A stretch of DNA of 35,425 nucleotides from Terriglobia bacterium (GTDB lineage Bacteria > Acidobacteriota > Terriglobia > UBA7540). The stretch is from positions 1-35,425 of the forward strand of contig JAIQGA010000045.1 in NCBI GenBank assembly GCA_020072925.1. The letters are read 5' to 3'. This document shows positions 1 to 10,179 of this stretch, one piece after another (within the stretch, counting starts at the first letter, position 1; the number at the start of each line of letters is the position of its first letter). Both the position numbers and the translations under genes were made by a program. The notes beneath the pieces were generated by a model. It worked only from the letters and a program-made list of their open reading frames with translations, did no database searches and was not told where the DNA came from.

Positions 1-411
1 TGGTTTTCCTCGGACCTCGGAGAAAAAGAAAAGTGTCGCTCCGAATTCGCTCGCTATAGCCAAAGCGAGTAGAACCACGGCCAGTTGAAAAGCCGAGAGG
101 TGGCGGTTCCACTCGACAATCGCTGCTGAAAAGGTCAGAACGAAACCAAGCAGGATCGTCATCCGCTTGCCAAACCGATTCAGCCCAACGTTTGGCTGGA
201 GAAGCCACAACGCACCGAGGGGCATTAGCCAAAGGTAAGTGTCAGTAGTTGAAACTTGCCACGCACGTCTGAATCGGAAGATCGATCCCGTCGCGATGTG
301 TGCAACAACGGTAATCGTGAAGACGTGGACGCTCGCGAAAAAGACCCAACCCACCCAAGGAAACCGAAGAAGCACGCCGGGCTGTGGCCGCAGGAAACCC
401 TTCCAATCCAT
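1..411 (-). CDS. Multi-pass membrane protein, partial (C-terminus beyond window)
   Basis: Reading the minus strand from an ATG at 409-411 gives 137 codons with no stop before the window edge, so the gene is open at its 3' end. A GGTGGAG ribosome-binding site lies about 7 bases upstream of the ATG. The product starts MDWKGFLRPQPG and then shows alternating hydrophobic stretches (around residues 18-38, 60-75, 87-101 and 108-130) separated by short basic or polar loops such as FRFRRAW and NRFGKR. That is the pattern of an integral membrane protein with about four helices so far. I do not recognise the family. The overlapping ORFs in other frames are basic or low-complexity and look like shadows. 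It lies just downstream of the adenosine-specific kinase gene on the same strand. Confidence 0.6.
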   Translation of the reverse strand, partial: MDWKGFLRPQPGVLLRFPWVGWVFFASVHVFTITVVAHIATGSIFRFRRAWQVSTTDTYLWLMPLGALWLLQPNVGLNRFGKRMTILLGFVLTFSAAIVEWNRHLSAFQLAVVLLALAIASEFGATLFFFSEVRGKP

Positions 412-461
412 AGATTATCTCCACCCTGTCGGGTTCCTCCCCCAGCCCTCCTCAATTTTCG

Positions 462-944
462 CTAAAGTTTGTACCCAATCTTCCTTAGAAACTCTTTGCG
501 GTACTTGATGTCGGCGTCGGTTTCGAGGCCTTTGGATTTCAAGCCGTCGATGACACCCAGGATGCCGCGGCCTTGTTCAGTCTCGGCGACGATGACTTCC
601 ACGGGGTTGGCGGTGGCGCAAAAGACGCGGCAAACTTCCGGAACGTTTTTGATGGTATTCAGAATGTTAACGGGAAAGCCGCCGTCCATAAAAATGATAA
701 AGCAGTGGCCGCAGCCGAGCGCCAGGGCGTTGTTCTGCGCCAACTCGATCAGGCGCGGGTCATTGCCCGCGTAGCGCACCAGCGCCGGCCCCGACGACTC
801 GCAGAAGCCGATCCCGAACTTCATGCCGGGCACGGTCTGGACGATGGCCTCGTAGAGGTCCTCGATGGTCTTGATGAAGTGCGCCTGCCCGAGGATGAAA
901 TTCATGTCGGCAGGTTTTTCGATGGTGACGGTCTTGAGGTCCAT
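462..944 (-). CDS. Adenosine-specific kinase family protein (PF04008-type)
   Basis: The protein of about 160 residues matches the small family annotated as adenosine-specific kinase (formerly DUF355). Visible family features are the N-terminal MDLKTVTIEKP strand, the NFILGQAHFIKTIEDLYEA segment, the FCESSGPALVR motif and the glycine/cysteine stretch ALGCGHCFIIFM, followed by the conserved NILNTIKNVPEVCRVFCATANP region. Family members are about 160 residues, so the gene looks complete. I chose the ATG at 944 because GGAG sits about 8 bases upstream. An in-frame GTG at 962 would add six residues. The cellular role of the family is poorly defined; adenosine or AMP binding is known from structural work. 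It is a soluble cytoplasmic protein with 50 bases between it and the next gene downstream. Confidence 0.88.
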   Translation of the reverse strand: MDLKTVTIEKPADMNFILGQAHFIKTIEDLYEAIVQTVPGMKFGIGFCESSGPALVRYAGNDPRLIELAQNNALALGCGHCFIIFMDGGFPVNILNTIKNVPEVCRVFCATANPVEVIVAETEQGRGILGVIDGLKSKGLETDADIKYRKEFLRKIGYKL

Positions 945-1026
945 GTGGAGGCTCCGCAGCACTTTATCGGCAGGATTTTAACGCGAACCGTGGCGGCGAG
1001 CCAGCGAATCTCGAGGGCTTCTGGCT

Positions 1027-1299
1027 CTAACCAATCCCCTGGAGGCGATGGGGACCCACGGCAAGGATGCGGTAGAAGGCCCCCTGTTGCTCGAAATGAA
1101 TGCGGTGGGTCGGGTCAACTCGCGCCCGGTAGATAACGTCGCTCCCCCTTCTGATTATCTCGATGCGTAAAGAGGGATGTTGTAGGTTCCTGCTGATGAA
1201 GCGAAAGGCCCGAATGAACTTACTCTTGAGATTCTTATTGTAGGAGTCCAGCTGATCCCATGTTTCGCTAGCTATCAGGATTGGGCGATCAGTCTCCAT
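1027..1299 (-). CDS. RelE/ParE-like putative toxin
   Basis: A 90-residue basic protein with the helix-helix-beta layout of the RelE/ParE superfamily. The helical part contains DQLDSYNKNLKSKFIRAFRFI and the family-like NLQHPSLRIEII, followed by strands with VIYRARVDPTHRIHFEQQ and RILAVGPHRL. This resembles the common pattern HPSL...WEARV...YRxxF of cytotoxic RNase-fold toxins. Its ATG (1297-1299) lies inside the end of the preceding gene, an 11-base overlap, and no clear ribosome-binding site of its own is visible. Translation is therefore probably coupled to the upstream partner. It could also be a solitary plasmid-stabilisation-type protein without toxicity. Toxicity is inferred from family and gene arrangement only. 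Confidence 0.6.
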   Translation of the reverse strand: METDRPILIASETWDQLDSYNKNLKSKFIRAFRFISRNLQHPSLRIEIIRRGSDVIYRARVDPTHRIHFEQQGAFYRILAVGPHRLQGIG

Positions 1300-1510
1300 T
1301 GCGCGCCGAACGAGACTTGCGATACTCGGCCCGACTTCGCCGAATCATTTCGCGAAGTCCCTTGGGCATTTCGCCGTCCTTGAGGTCGATCACCGGAACT
1401 ACGCCACGGGGATGACTGAGCTTTCGGCTTAACGGATGAAGCTTTCCGTTCGGCATCTTAACGGCTAGCCCCAACGCTGTGAGGTTGCGGACTGCTTCCG
1501 AGAACTTCAT
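1289..1510 (-). CDS. Small HicA-like or antitoxin-like protein, partner of the RelE/ParE-like gene
   Basis: A 73-residue basic protein that ends in a run of Arg and Ser residues. The layout, an N-terminal helix KFSEAVRNLTALGL, a strand with HPRGVVPVIDLKDGE and then MPKGLREMIRRS, loosely recalls the HicA double-stranded-RNA-binding fold (helix, HP..VxVP, GTLRxILKQ). The region where HicA has its catalytic Gly-Ser-His-His is GKLHPLSRKL here, so classical HicA activity is doubtful. It overlaps the downstream toxin-like gene by 11 bases, which supports a two-gene module with this gene first, the usual antitoxin position. No strong Shine-Dalgarno is visible before the ATG at 1510. The assignment is weak; it may be an antitoxin of an unnamed type. 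Confidence 0.4.
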   Translation of the reverse strand: MKFSEAVRNLTALGLAVKMPNGKLHPLSRKLSHPRGVVPVIDLKDGEMPKGLREMIRRSRAEYRKSRSARNGD

Positions 1511-1573
1511 AACAACATAGTACCATTCGCCCTGCTGTGCTGCAATCTCTCGTAGGTCAGCCGGGCGGTCCGT

Positions 1574-3376
<1,803 letters not shown>

Positions 3377-3730
3377 ATCAAGCTCATGCTTCCGGTTTTG
3401 GGTTGGTTCCGACCCAAGGGGAGACTCGCCGTGCGGTTGGAGCGGCAGGAACGAGCCCTCAGCGACCGCGAGGCTCTTTCCCAAACCCATAGAAATTTAT
3501 CATTCGCAGGCGTTGCAGGCAAGAGATTTTGCGCCACGTTTGACGGTCCAAAAGCGCGCAAGGGCCGCTCAACGCGTTCGGATCTTGTTTTCGTTCGGGC
3601 GAGGCCGTCCGGATGACGAGCTAAAAACTCAAGCGGTATTATAGAAACTTCATGCCTGCCATATGCAATATTAACGTACATAATGGGGCACAGATCCGGC
3701 TAATCTGGAATGAGGAGAGACGCGGGGAGC
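3377..3730. other. Intergenic region upstream of lepA
   Basis: This 354-base stretch lies between the lepA start and the galE stop, both on the minus strand. The open frames that cross it are extensions or shadows of lepA with no recognisable domain. Its galE-proximal part is locally AT-rich, unlike the surrounding coding DNA, and carries a promoter candidate directed toward lepA at 3638-3668. I see no clear terminator hairpin with a T-run for galE. Confidence 0.55.
3638..3668 (-). promoter_or_regulatory. Candidate sigma-70-type promoter for lepA
   Basis: On the minus strand a perfect TATAAT (3638-3643) is preceded by TTGCAT (3663-3668) with a 19-base spacer. The -35 box has four of six consensus bases and the spacing is on the long side. 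The site lies about 260 bases upstream of the lepA ATG, in the most AT-rich part of the gap, so a long leader would be implied. Confidence 0.4.
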
Positions 3731-4726
3731 TCACCGGGCTGACCGAGTACGGTGGTAGCCGTCGGGATGCTTCGTCTTCCACGTCCAGGCCGAGCGGATA
3801 ATCCCTCGCAGATCCGAATGACGCGGCTTCCAGCCGAGGTCGCGGCTGATTTTCGCCGGGCTCGCCACCAGCACCGCGGGATCTCCGGCTCGGCGCGGAC
3901 TGACTTCGACGCGAAGCGTTCGGCGCGTCACCTCTTCGACGCCCCGTACAACCTCTCTTACCGAAAACCCCTCACCGTGACCCACGTTGAAGACCGCGCC
4001 ACGAATTCTGGGAAGGGCTCGAAGCGCCAGGATGTGAGCGCGAGCGATGTCCCGAACATGCACGTAATCCCGCACGCAGGTGCCGTCCGGGGTTGGATAA
4101 TCATCGCCGTAAATATGAAAGGTCCTGTCCGAGTTTAGTGCCGCATCCAGCAGGCGGGGCACGAGATGCGTTTCCGGCCGGTGGTCCTCGCCCAGTGCGC
4201 CGACTGCGCCGGCGGCGTTGAAATAGCGGAGCGCCACCCAACGGAGCCCGTGGGCGTGTTGATACCATGCGAGCGCGCGTTCAATCACCAGCTTGGTCTC
4301 GCCATAGGGGTTGATGGGCGTCAGCGGGTGCTCTTCCGTGATCGGGACCTCTTTCGGCTCCCCATACACTGCCGCGCTGGACGAAAAGACGAGCTTTTGA
4401 ATGCCACACTCTACCAGAACGTCCAAAAGCGTGATTGTGCCGCTGACGTTGTTGCGATAGAAAAGGCCCGGGTTCCGCATGGATTCATCCACCAAGGCCT
4501 TGGCTGCAAAATGCATTACCGCTTCAATGCGGAATTTCCGGCACACACGCTTTACGGTCGCCGCATCAGCGATATCCCCCTCGATCAGTTTGACACGCTT
4601 GACGATCGCCGCTCGATGCCCCGCGCTGAAGTTGTCAAAGGCCACCACCGAGTGCCGGGCGTTGACAAGTTCCGAAGCGCAAACGCTCCCCACGTAACCC
4701 GCGGCACCTGTCACCAGGATGTTCAT
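3731..4726 (-). CDS. galE: UDP-glucose 4-epimerase
   Basis: An extended short-chain dehydrogenase of 331 residues that interconverts UDP-glucose and UDP-galactose with tightly bound NAD. The Rossmann motif GAAGYVGS spans about residues 7-14, the catalytic Ser lies in FSSSAAVYGEP (115-117), and the YxxxK pair is Tyr141/Lys145 in NPYGETK. RYFNAAGA and the C-terminal DGTCVRDYVHVRDIA block are typical of GalE. It lies downstream of ugd on the same strand with a gap of 111 bases. Together they supply UDP-galactose and UDP-glucuronate, which makes them a natural adjunct to the divergent exopolysaccharide operon. The start is an ATG with GAGAGG about 12 bases upstream. Confidence 0.95.
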   Translation of the reverse strand: MNILVTGAAGYVGSVCASELVNARHSVVAFDNFSAGHRAAIVKRVKLIEGDIADAATVKRVCRKFRIEAVMHFAAKALVDESMRNPGLFYRNNVSGTITLLDVLVECGIQKLVFSSSAAVYGEPKEVPITEEHPLTPINPYGETKLVIERALAWYQHAHGLRWVALRYFNAAGAVGALGEDHRPETHLVPRLLDAALNSDRTFHIYGDDYPTPDGTCVRDYVHVRDIARAHILALRALPRIRGAVFNVGHGEGFSVREVVRGVEEVTRRTLRVEVSPRRAGDPAVLVASPAKISRDLGWKPRHSDLRGIIRSAWTWKTKHPDGYHRTRSAR

Positions 4727-4837
4727 TTTCCGGTAAACCTCTCCCCGTTCTTAATGGTTTCCAACGTCGTTGTATCAGAATTCCGGGTCCATGCCACTTG
4801 AATTTCGCCTATGCGGCGCTGGGACTGGGCAGGAAGG

Positions 4838-6145
4838 CTATCGGCGTCCCACACCGAAATACCGGAAGCCCAGGCTCTTGACCATCTCGATGTCGTAAAC
4901 GTTCCGCGAATCCACCAGCACATCGCCACGCATGGCGCGCTTGACCTCGGCAAGATCGAGGTTTCTGAATTCGTTCCATTCCGTAGCGAGGACAACAGCG
5001 TCGGCAGCTTCCGCCGTCTCCAGCGGGCCGCGGCAAAAGCAGACTCGTTCGCTGTTGAGGACCGCCTGGGCTTCGGCGCACACCTCCGGGTCATATGCGC
5101 GCAATCGGCAGCCCTCCTTGAGCAAGGCCTGACAAATCACGATGGCCGTCGATTCCCTAATATCGTTGGTGTTCGGTTTGAAGGAAAGACCCCAAACGGC
5201 AATGGTTTTTCCTTCCAGCGCGCCAAGTCCCTGTCGCAACTTGTACAGGACGACCTGGTGCTGGCGGGCGTTCACCCTGAGCGCGGTATCCACCAGGGAA
5301 AGCTCGACGTTCGCCTGCCGCCCCATTTGGACCAGTGCGCGGCAATCCTTGGGGAAGCAAGACCCCCCGAACCCGGGCCCCGGGTGCAGAAACTTGGGGC
5401 CGATGCGACGGTCCATGCCCAGGGCTTTCGCCACGATGTGGACGTCGATATTCAGGGCGTCGCAGAGATTCGCGATTTCGTTGATGTAGGAGATCTTGAC
5501 CGCCAGAAATGAGTTCGCGGCGTACTTGATCAGCTCGGCGGTCTCCAGCGTCGTAAAGACAAAGGGCGTCTCGATCAGGTAAAGCGGGCGATAAATCTCT
5601 TTCAATATCCTGGCGCCGCGCTCGGTTTCCGTGCCAATGATGACGCGGTTCGGCCGCATGAAGTCCTCCAGAGCGGAACCCTCGCGCAGGAACTCCGGGT
5701 TGACCGCCACCTCGATGTCGGCCGCAGGACCCCGCTGGCTTCGGATCAGGGCCCCCAGTCGACGCGCCGTACCAACCGGCGCGGTGCTTTTCATCACGAT
5801 CAATTTGAAGCTGTCAAGGTTCTCGGCGATCTCCTTGCCCACCGACTCAATCTGCGAGAGGTCGGGATTACCGTCCGGGAGGCTGGGCGTCCCCACGGTG
5901 ATAAACACCACCTGCGCGTTCCGAACCGCACTACCCAAATCCCGCGTAAAGCGCAAACGCCCGCGCGCGACGTACCGCTTGACCAAGTCTTGCAGACCCG
6001 GTTCGAAAAAGGGCACCTGTCCGCTCTGGAGTTGGCGGACGCGGCCTTCGTCGATGTCGACGCATGTGACCTCCATGCCCAGGTCCGCAAACCCCGAGCC
6101 GGTCACTAAACCCACATACCCTGTTCCAACAATGGCAAGTTTCAA
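4838..6145 (-). CDS. ugd: UDP-glucose 6-dehydrogenase
   Basis: A 435-residue NAD-dependent dehydrogenase that oxidises UDP-glucose to UDP-glucuronate in two steps. The N-terminal dinucleotide motif GTGYVGLVTG begins near residue 7. The central helix has the family residues in AELIKYAANSFLAVKISYINE. The catalytic cysteine is Cys263 in GFGGSCFPKD, followed by the C-terminal UDP-binding domain with VWGLSFKPNTNDIRES. All expected catalytic motifs are intact and the length is normal. The start codon is TTG at 6143-6145; a GGAGG sequence about 10 bases upstream supports it. The gene reads away from the polysaccharide export genes and shares with them the 6146-6628 control region. Confidence 0.96.
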   Translation of the reverse strand: MKLAIVGTGYVGLVTGSGFADLGMEVTCVDIDEGRVRQLQSGQVPFFEPGLQDLVKRYVARGRLRFTRDLGSAVRNAQVVFITVGTPSLPDGNPDLSQIESVGKEIAENLDSFKLIVMKSTAPVGTARRLGALIRSQRGPAADIEVAVNPEFLREGSALEDFMRPNRVIIGTETERGARILKEIYRPLYLIETPFVFTTLETAELIKYAANSFLAVKISYINEIANLCDALNIDVHIVAKALGMDRRIGPKFLHPGPGFGGSCFPKDCRALVQMGRQANVELSLVDTALRVNARQHQVVLYKLRQGLGALEGKTIAVWGLSFKPNTNDIRESTAIVICQALLKEGCRLRAYDPEVCAEAQAVLNSERVCFCRGPLETAEAADAVVLATEWNEFRNLDLAEVKRAMRGDVLVDSRNVYDIEMVKSLGFRYFGVGRR

Positions 6146-6628
6146 AGTCCGATACCTCCATGAAGCGCTGACCCAAAACTCATCTCCTTCCGGTCGCGCC
6201 GCAACTTATGGCAACGTTTCCTACCGGGCGGCCGGTGGAAGATAAGGGGTTGTAAGCACATAATACACCGACAATGACTTTCCCAGCCCGTACAGCCTTC
6301 TGCCCTCGCTGTGTAACACCGATGCCGCGCTCCAGCGCGCTCCGGGTGCTTCATCAGTAGATATTCCGGATGGGACCGCAAGAAGCGCACCAGCTCGTCC
6401 GGGCCCACCGCCTACTTCACCGCGAGCGAAGGTTTCCTTGACAGCCTAAGCGACACGGAGGTAGACTCTGGCACCTGAGTCAGAAAGAGGAAGCGCTGCC
6501 GGCGCGGGGCATGACGCGTCGGAGTGTTGCGCCGACAAAGGGGTTTCCGGGCTAGCTCGTTCTCTTTATGTTCATCGTCAGCGGAGTGTCGCGGGGGGGC
6601 TTTCTGCTGGTTAAAACGCTAGAGGTAA
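6146..6628. other. Divergent control region between ugd and the polysaccharide operon
   Basis: A 483-base non-coding stretch lies between two divergent transcription units. It contains the ugd ribosome-binding site (GGAGG, minus strand, 6156-6160) and, toward the plus-strand operon, a TTGACA-18-TAGACT promoter candidate at 6438-6467. Short ORFs in it (for example 6142-6408 minus and 6568-6789 plus) show no recognisable domain. Immediately before the export gene AGAGG lies about 6 bases from the ATG. No obvious operator palindrome stands out. Confidence 0.55.
6438..6467 (+). promoter_or_regulatory. Candidate sigma-70-type promoter of the exopolysaccharide operon
   Basis: A perfect TTGACA (6438-6443) is followed after 18 bases by TAGACT (6462-6467), which keeps the key T, A and final T of the -10 box. 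It lies about 160 bases upstream of the first gene of the plus-strand operon and points the right way. No competing site of similar quality was found in the same gap. Confidence 0.5.
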
Positions 6629-7756
6629 ATGAAAACCAGAATGCCCAAAACGAGAACGGCAAAGTCAGGATTCTCTTTGCGGGGAGCGCACGTGGCTTCG
6701 AGTCCATCCCAGGCCCTGCGCGATATGGGCCCAGCATTGCTGGTTGCAGTGCTCCTGGTGGCCATCTCCCTTCGTGCACAGGATCCTAACCCGGTTCCCG
6801 AGGAACGGGCCAGCCGCCTCGATTTGCCCGCGTCGCCGTCGTCTAACCACCTTCCAAGCGCGAGCGACGTCATTATCAGCCCTGACGACATGCTGGATTT
6901 GTCGGTTCTGGATGTTCCGGAATTCTCCGGCCACTACCGCGTGAGTCCGACAGGATCCATCACGCTACCCCTACTTCAGAGCCCAATTCCCGCCGCAGGG
7001 CTCACACCCAACGAGCTCTCCCAGGCGATCAGCGAGAAACTGCGAGCGGGCGGTCTCGTGAACAACCCCCAAGTCACAATTTCGGTTAGGGAATCCCGTG
7101 TCCATTCGGTGGCGGTGACCGGCGCGGTGAAAAAGCCCCAGATTTATCCTCTATTCAGCTCGACCACCCTTCTCGACGTGCTGTCTCAGGCTGAGGGCTT
7201 AACGGAGGATGCGGGCCCCACTGCCGTGGTCACGCGCGGTCAGATTGCCCTGGCAAGGATCAAGAAAGAAGGGCAATGCGAGCGACCAGCGCACCCGGAG
7301 GTTTGCCCCGCTACGCTCAGTGTGGATCTCGGGAAGCTCCTGGAAAGTGGGGACCCGCAATCCAACGTCGTTCTCTATCCGGGTGATCGCGTGACCGTCC
7401 CCCGAGCGGGGATTATTTACGTTGTGGGGGCGGTGAACCGACCCGGTGGATTCCCACTCAAGAGTGACCAGAAAGAAATGACCGTCCTCAAGGCCCTTGC
7501 GCTTGCCCAGGACTTGAAGACCTCCGCCGTTCGAAATAAAGCCCTGATCATCCGGAGAGATTCTGCGCAGCCAGGAGGAAAGGAAGAAATTCCCGTCGAC
7601 TTGAAGAAGATTCTTTCCAGGCGAGCCCCTGACGTCCCGCTCGTACCTCATGACATCCTCTTTGTTCCGGATAGCTCCAGCAGGAAGGCGCTGATGCGTG
7701 GCGCGGAGGCTGCCGTCCAAATGGCCACGGGCGTTATCATCTGGCGCTTGCCTTAG
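6629..7756 (+). CDS. Polysaccharide export protein (Wza-like, Poly_export/SLBB)
   Basis: A 375-residue secreted or periplasmic protein. A basic N-terminus and a hydrophobic run (MGPALLVAVLLVAISLRAQ, about residues 33-51) form a Sec-type signal peptide with likely cleavage after LRA. No lipobox cysteine is visible, unlike E. coli Wza. The Poly_export domain starts at ISPDDMLDLSVLDVPEFSG and runs to VTISVRESR. SLBB-type beta-grasp repeats follow (VAVTGAVKKPQIYPLF and IYVVGAVNRPGGFPL). The family forms the outer-membrane channel for capsule or exopolysaccharide. It is the first gene of the operon and is followed after 34 bases by the tyrosine autokinase, its usual partner. The ATG at 6629 is supported by AGAGG just upstream. 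Confidence 0.9.
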   Translation: MKTRMPKTRTAKSGFSLRGAHVASSPSQALRDMGPALLVAVLLVAISLRAQDPNPVPEERASRLDLPASPSSNHLPSASDVIISPDDMLDLSVLDVPEFSGHYRVSPTGSITLPLLQSPIPAAGLTPNELSQAISEKLRAGGLVNNPQVTISVRESRVHSVAVTGAVKKPQIYPLFSSTTLLDVLSQAEGLTEDAGPTAVVTRGQIALARIKKEGQCERPAHPEVCPATLSVDLGKLLESGDPQSNVVLYPGDRVTVPRAGIIYVVGAVNRPGGFPLKSDQKEMTVLKALALAQDLKTSAVRNKALIIRRDSAQPGGKEEIPVDLKKILSRRAPDVPLVPHDILFVPDSSSRKALMRGAEAAVQMATGVIIWRLP

Positions 7757-7790
7757 TCTCAGGATCCCGGGAGAGACGGCTTAATACGAT

Positions 7791-10088
7791 ATGGACCGAG
7801 AAGAGAACCTGGTAGCTCCGGAACATCATTCAGCAGGGCCGCTGAACACGCCTCAGTACCCAATTGTCGACTTGAACGCGCTTGACCATACGTCGTTTGT
7901 CGAACTGGCCACTTTCTTCCGACTCATCTCCAAGCGTCGCGGGACCATCCTGACGACGGCGCTCATCCTCATGACCCTGGCTACGGTTTTCGCCTTCAAG
8001 ATGAAACCTGTGTACCAGGCGACCGCGCGGGTGGCCATTGAATCGGAGATGCCGCTGGTCCAATCGCTCAACGAGGTTTATCGAACTATACCGATTGAGG
8101 AGAACTTCCTGCAAACGCAAGTCAAGGTGCTTCAAAGTGAGAACCTGGCCTGGGAGGCAATTCAGCAACTTGGACTTGCCAATAATCCGGCCTTCGCGCC
8201 GAAGGGCAGTTGGGCCAAGCCGGGAGAAGCCGATTCTCGAATCGTTCGGGGCCAACTCCTGGGACTGTTTAGCAGTCATCTCGATGTCGAGCTCGCCCGC
8301 GATACGCACATGGTCTTAGTGAGCTTCGAAAGCACTGACCCATATCTGGCCGCTCGAGTTGCCAACACGCTCGTCAGTGACTACACGGAATACAACTTCC
8401 GTTCGCGGTATGAAGCCACGCGACAGGCCAGCGGCTGGATGGAGCAGCAACTTGATGAATTAAAGTCCAAGGTCGAAAACTCGCAGGAAGCGCTCGTGGC
8501 CTATGAAAGGGAGAACTCGATCGTCAATATCAACGACAAGCAGAACCTCCTCGAGCAGCGATTATCGGACCTAAGTAAAGACCTGACCAGCGCTCAGAAC
8601 GATCGCGCGCAAAGAGAATCCCTCTACCAGCAGGTGAAATCCAACCCGAACCAGGTCGCCTTACTGGCCCAGAACGACCTTTTGCAGAGACTCCAGGAGA
8701 AATACGCCGATATCCAGTCGACATACGTCGATGCCCAAAGCCAATACGGCCCCAACTTCCCCAAAGTGATAAGGCTGCGAAGCCAGGTAAATGAAATTCA
8801 GTCGATGATCGACCAGGAGCGGAAGCGCACAATCCAGCGGATCAGGAAGGACTACGAAGCAGCGGTCGGCAGAGAAAGAATCTTGACCGATCTGGTGGCT
8901 CGCGAAAAGGGCGACGTCGGGAGACTCAACCAACTCCTGATTCAGCATAACCTTCTCAAACGGGATTTTGAAACCAACCAGCAAATGTACGAGAGCCTGC
9001 TCCAGCGCTTGAAAGATGCAACCGTCTCGGCAGGGCTCCGGGCCAATAACGTTCGCCTGGTGGATACCGCGTTTCCTCCCGCGGAGGCAATCCGCCCGAG
9101 AAAAGTGCTGTATATTTCGGTTGGCTTGATCGCCGGCGTCTTCCTCGGCGTAGTGTTCGCCTTCATTGCAGAAGGTCTCGATTCCTCCATCAAGTCGGTC
9201 GAAGACATCGAGCAGCTCATCACGGCTCCCACCCTGGTGGTTATCCCCTCGGCGAAAGCGGTGGGCGTAGCACGCAAGTCCTGGCTGAGGGGCCCACGGA
9301 ACGGCAGTTCGGACGGGAACGGCAGGGTAGAGCTGGCGGTCCTGGAACGCCCGTCCTCCTCCCTTGCAGAGTCTTACCGAACCTTGCGGACTTCGATTCT
9401 GCTCTCCACCGCCTCGCAACCTCCCCAGGCGTTGTTGGTTACGAGCAGCCACCCGCAGGAAGGGAAAACGTGCACTTCGATCAACTTAGGCCTCGCGCTG
9501 GCGCAGCGGGGGAGCCGTGTACTGCTTATTGACGGCGACCTCCGTCGCCCTGGGATCAGCCGGTTGCTAAGTTCCCGGGATGGCAAGGGGTTGAGTGGTG
9601 TGCTCACGGGCGCGTATACCTTCCGAGAGGCATTGCAGCAGCTTGAATCACTGCCTTCGTTGTGGATTCTGCCCGCCGGGCCGGCTCCTCCCAACCCTGC
9701 CGAGCTGCTTTCCTCCTCCAGCATGGAAGATTTGATGCGGGAAGCGAAAAAGGGCTTTGACCATGTCGTCGTAGATTCTCCTCCTTTGCTTATGGTGAGC
9801 GATGCCGTTATCCTCTCTAACCTTGTGGACGGAGTCGTCTTGGTGGCGGAAAGCGGGGTGACGAATCGCAGCGCGCTGGCCCGCGCCCACAAAATGCTCC
9901 AGATGGCAGGCGCCAAGGTCCTGGGGTCGGTCCTTAACAAGTTGGATGTCCGGCATAATGGCTATTACGGTTATTACTATCACTACGGATATTATAACCG
10001 CTACTATGGCGAGGACGGGAATAAACGCGATTCCGAGGTAAAGCCGTCCGGCTCAAATTCTTTGGAGAATCCTGTCGTCAAAGGGTGA
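7791..10088 (+). CDS. Polysaccharide chain-length regulator / tyrosine autokinase (Wzc-type BY-kinase)
   Basis: A 765-residue inner-membrane protein. The N-terminal Wzz domain has a first membrane helix at about residues 50-70. A long coiled-coil periplasmic region (roughly 200-420, rich in Gln, Glu and Arg) is followed by a second helix at about 440-464. The cytoplasmic BY-kinase domain has Walker A SSHPQEGKT (552-560), Walker A' LLIDGD (578-583) and Walker B VVVDSPP (659-665). The C-terminus has a dense tyrosine cluster (about 721-745, NGYYGYYYHYGYY), the usual autophosphorylation tail. The protein couples phosphorylation state to polymerisation and export with the Wza-like protein encoded just upstream. 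Kinase and transmembrane parts are fused in one chain, as in proteobacterial Wzc. All motifs look functional. Confidence 0.95.
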   Translation: MDREENLVAPEHHSAGPLNTPQYPIVDLNALDHTSFVELATFFRLISKRRGTILTTALILMTLATVFAFKMKPVYQATARVAIESEMPLVQSLNEVYRTIPIEENFLQTQVKVLQSENLAWEAIQQLGLANNPAFAPKGSWAKPGEADSRIVRGQLLGLFSSHLDVELARDTHMVLVSFESTDPYLAARVANTLVSDYTEYNFRSRYEATRQASGWMEQQLDELKSKVENSQEALVAYERENSIVNINDKQNLLEQRLSDLSKDLTSAQNDRAQRESLYQQVKSNPNQVALLAQNDLLQRLQEKYADIQSTYVDAQSQYGPNFPKVIRLRSQVNEIQSMIDQERKRTIQRIRKDYEAAVGRERILTDLVAREKGDVGRLNQLLIQHNLLKRDFETNQQMYESLLQRLKDATVSAGLRANNVRLVDTAFPPAEAIRPRKVLYISVGLIAGVFLGVVFAFIAEGLDSSIKSVEDIEQLITAPTLVVIPSAKAVGVARKSWLRGPRNGSSDGNGRVELAVLERPSSSLAESYRTLRTSILLSTASQPPQALLVTSSHPQEGKTCTSINLGLALAQRGSRVLLIDGDLRRPGISRLLSSRDGKGLSGVLTGAYTFREALQQLESLPSLWILPAGPAPPNPAELLSSSSMEDLMREAKKGFDHVVVDSPPLLMVSDAVILSNLVDGVVLVAESGVTNRSALARAHKMLQMAGAKVLGSVLNKLDVRHNGYYGYYYHYGYYNRYYGEDGNKRDSEVKPSGSNSLENPVVKG

Positions 10089-10179
10089 CTCTTCCTCGTC
10101 CCCTTTGGAGCTTTGGGCTGCCTGATCCTGGGGTTGGTGGGGTGGGAGAAATCAGCTTTAATCCTGGTCGGTGCGATGG

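Noticed and set aside
6142-6408. Minus-strand 88-codon ORF between ugd and the export operon, starting MGPDELVRFLRSHPEYLL
   Set aside because: The first 20 residues look protein-like, but the rest is Cys/Arg-rich and overlaps the ugd start. I could not support it as a gene; at best it is a fragment.
8661-9452. Minus-strand ORF (263 codons) opposite the tyrosine autokinase
   Set aside because: The plus strand encodes an intact BY-kinase with all motifs. The minus product has no domain and no ribosome-binding site that I can see.
9423-9560. Gln in Walker A (PQEGKT) and Gly in Walker A' (DGDLRRP) of the autokinase as possible defects
   Set aside because: Such variants are common in BY-kinases, and the essential Gly-Lys-Thr and Asp residues are present.
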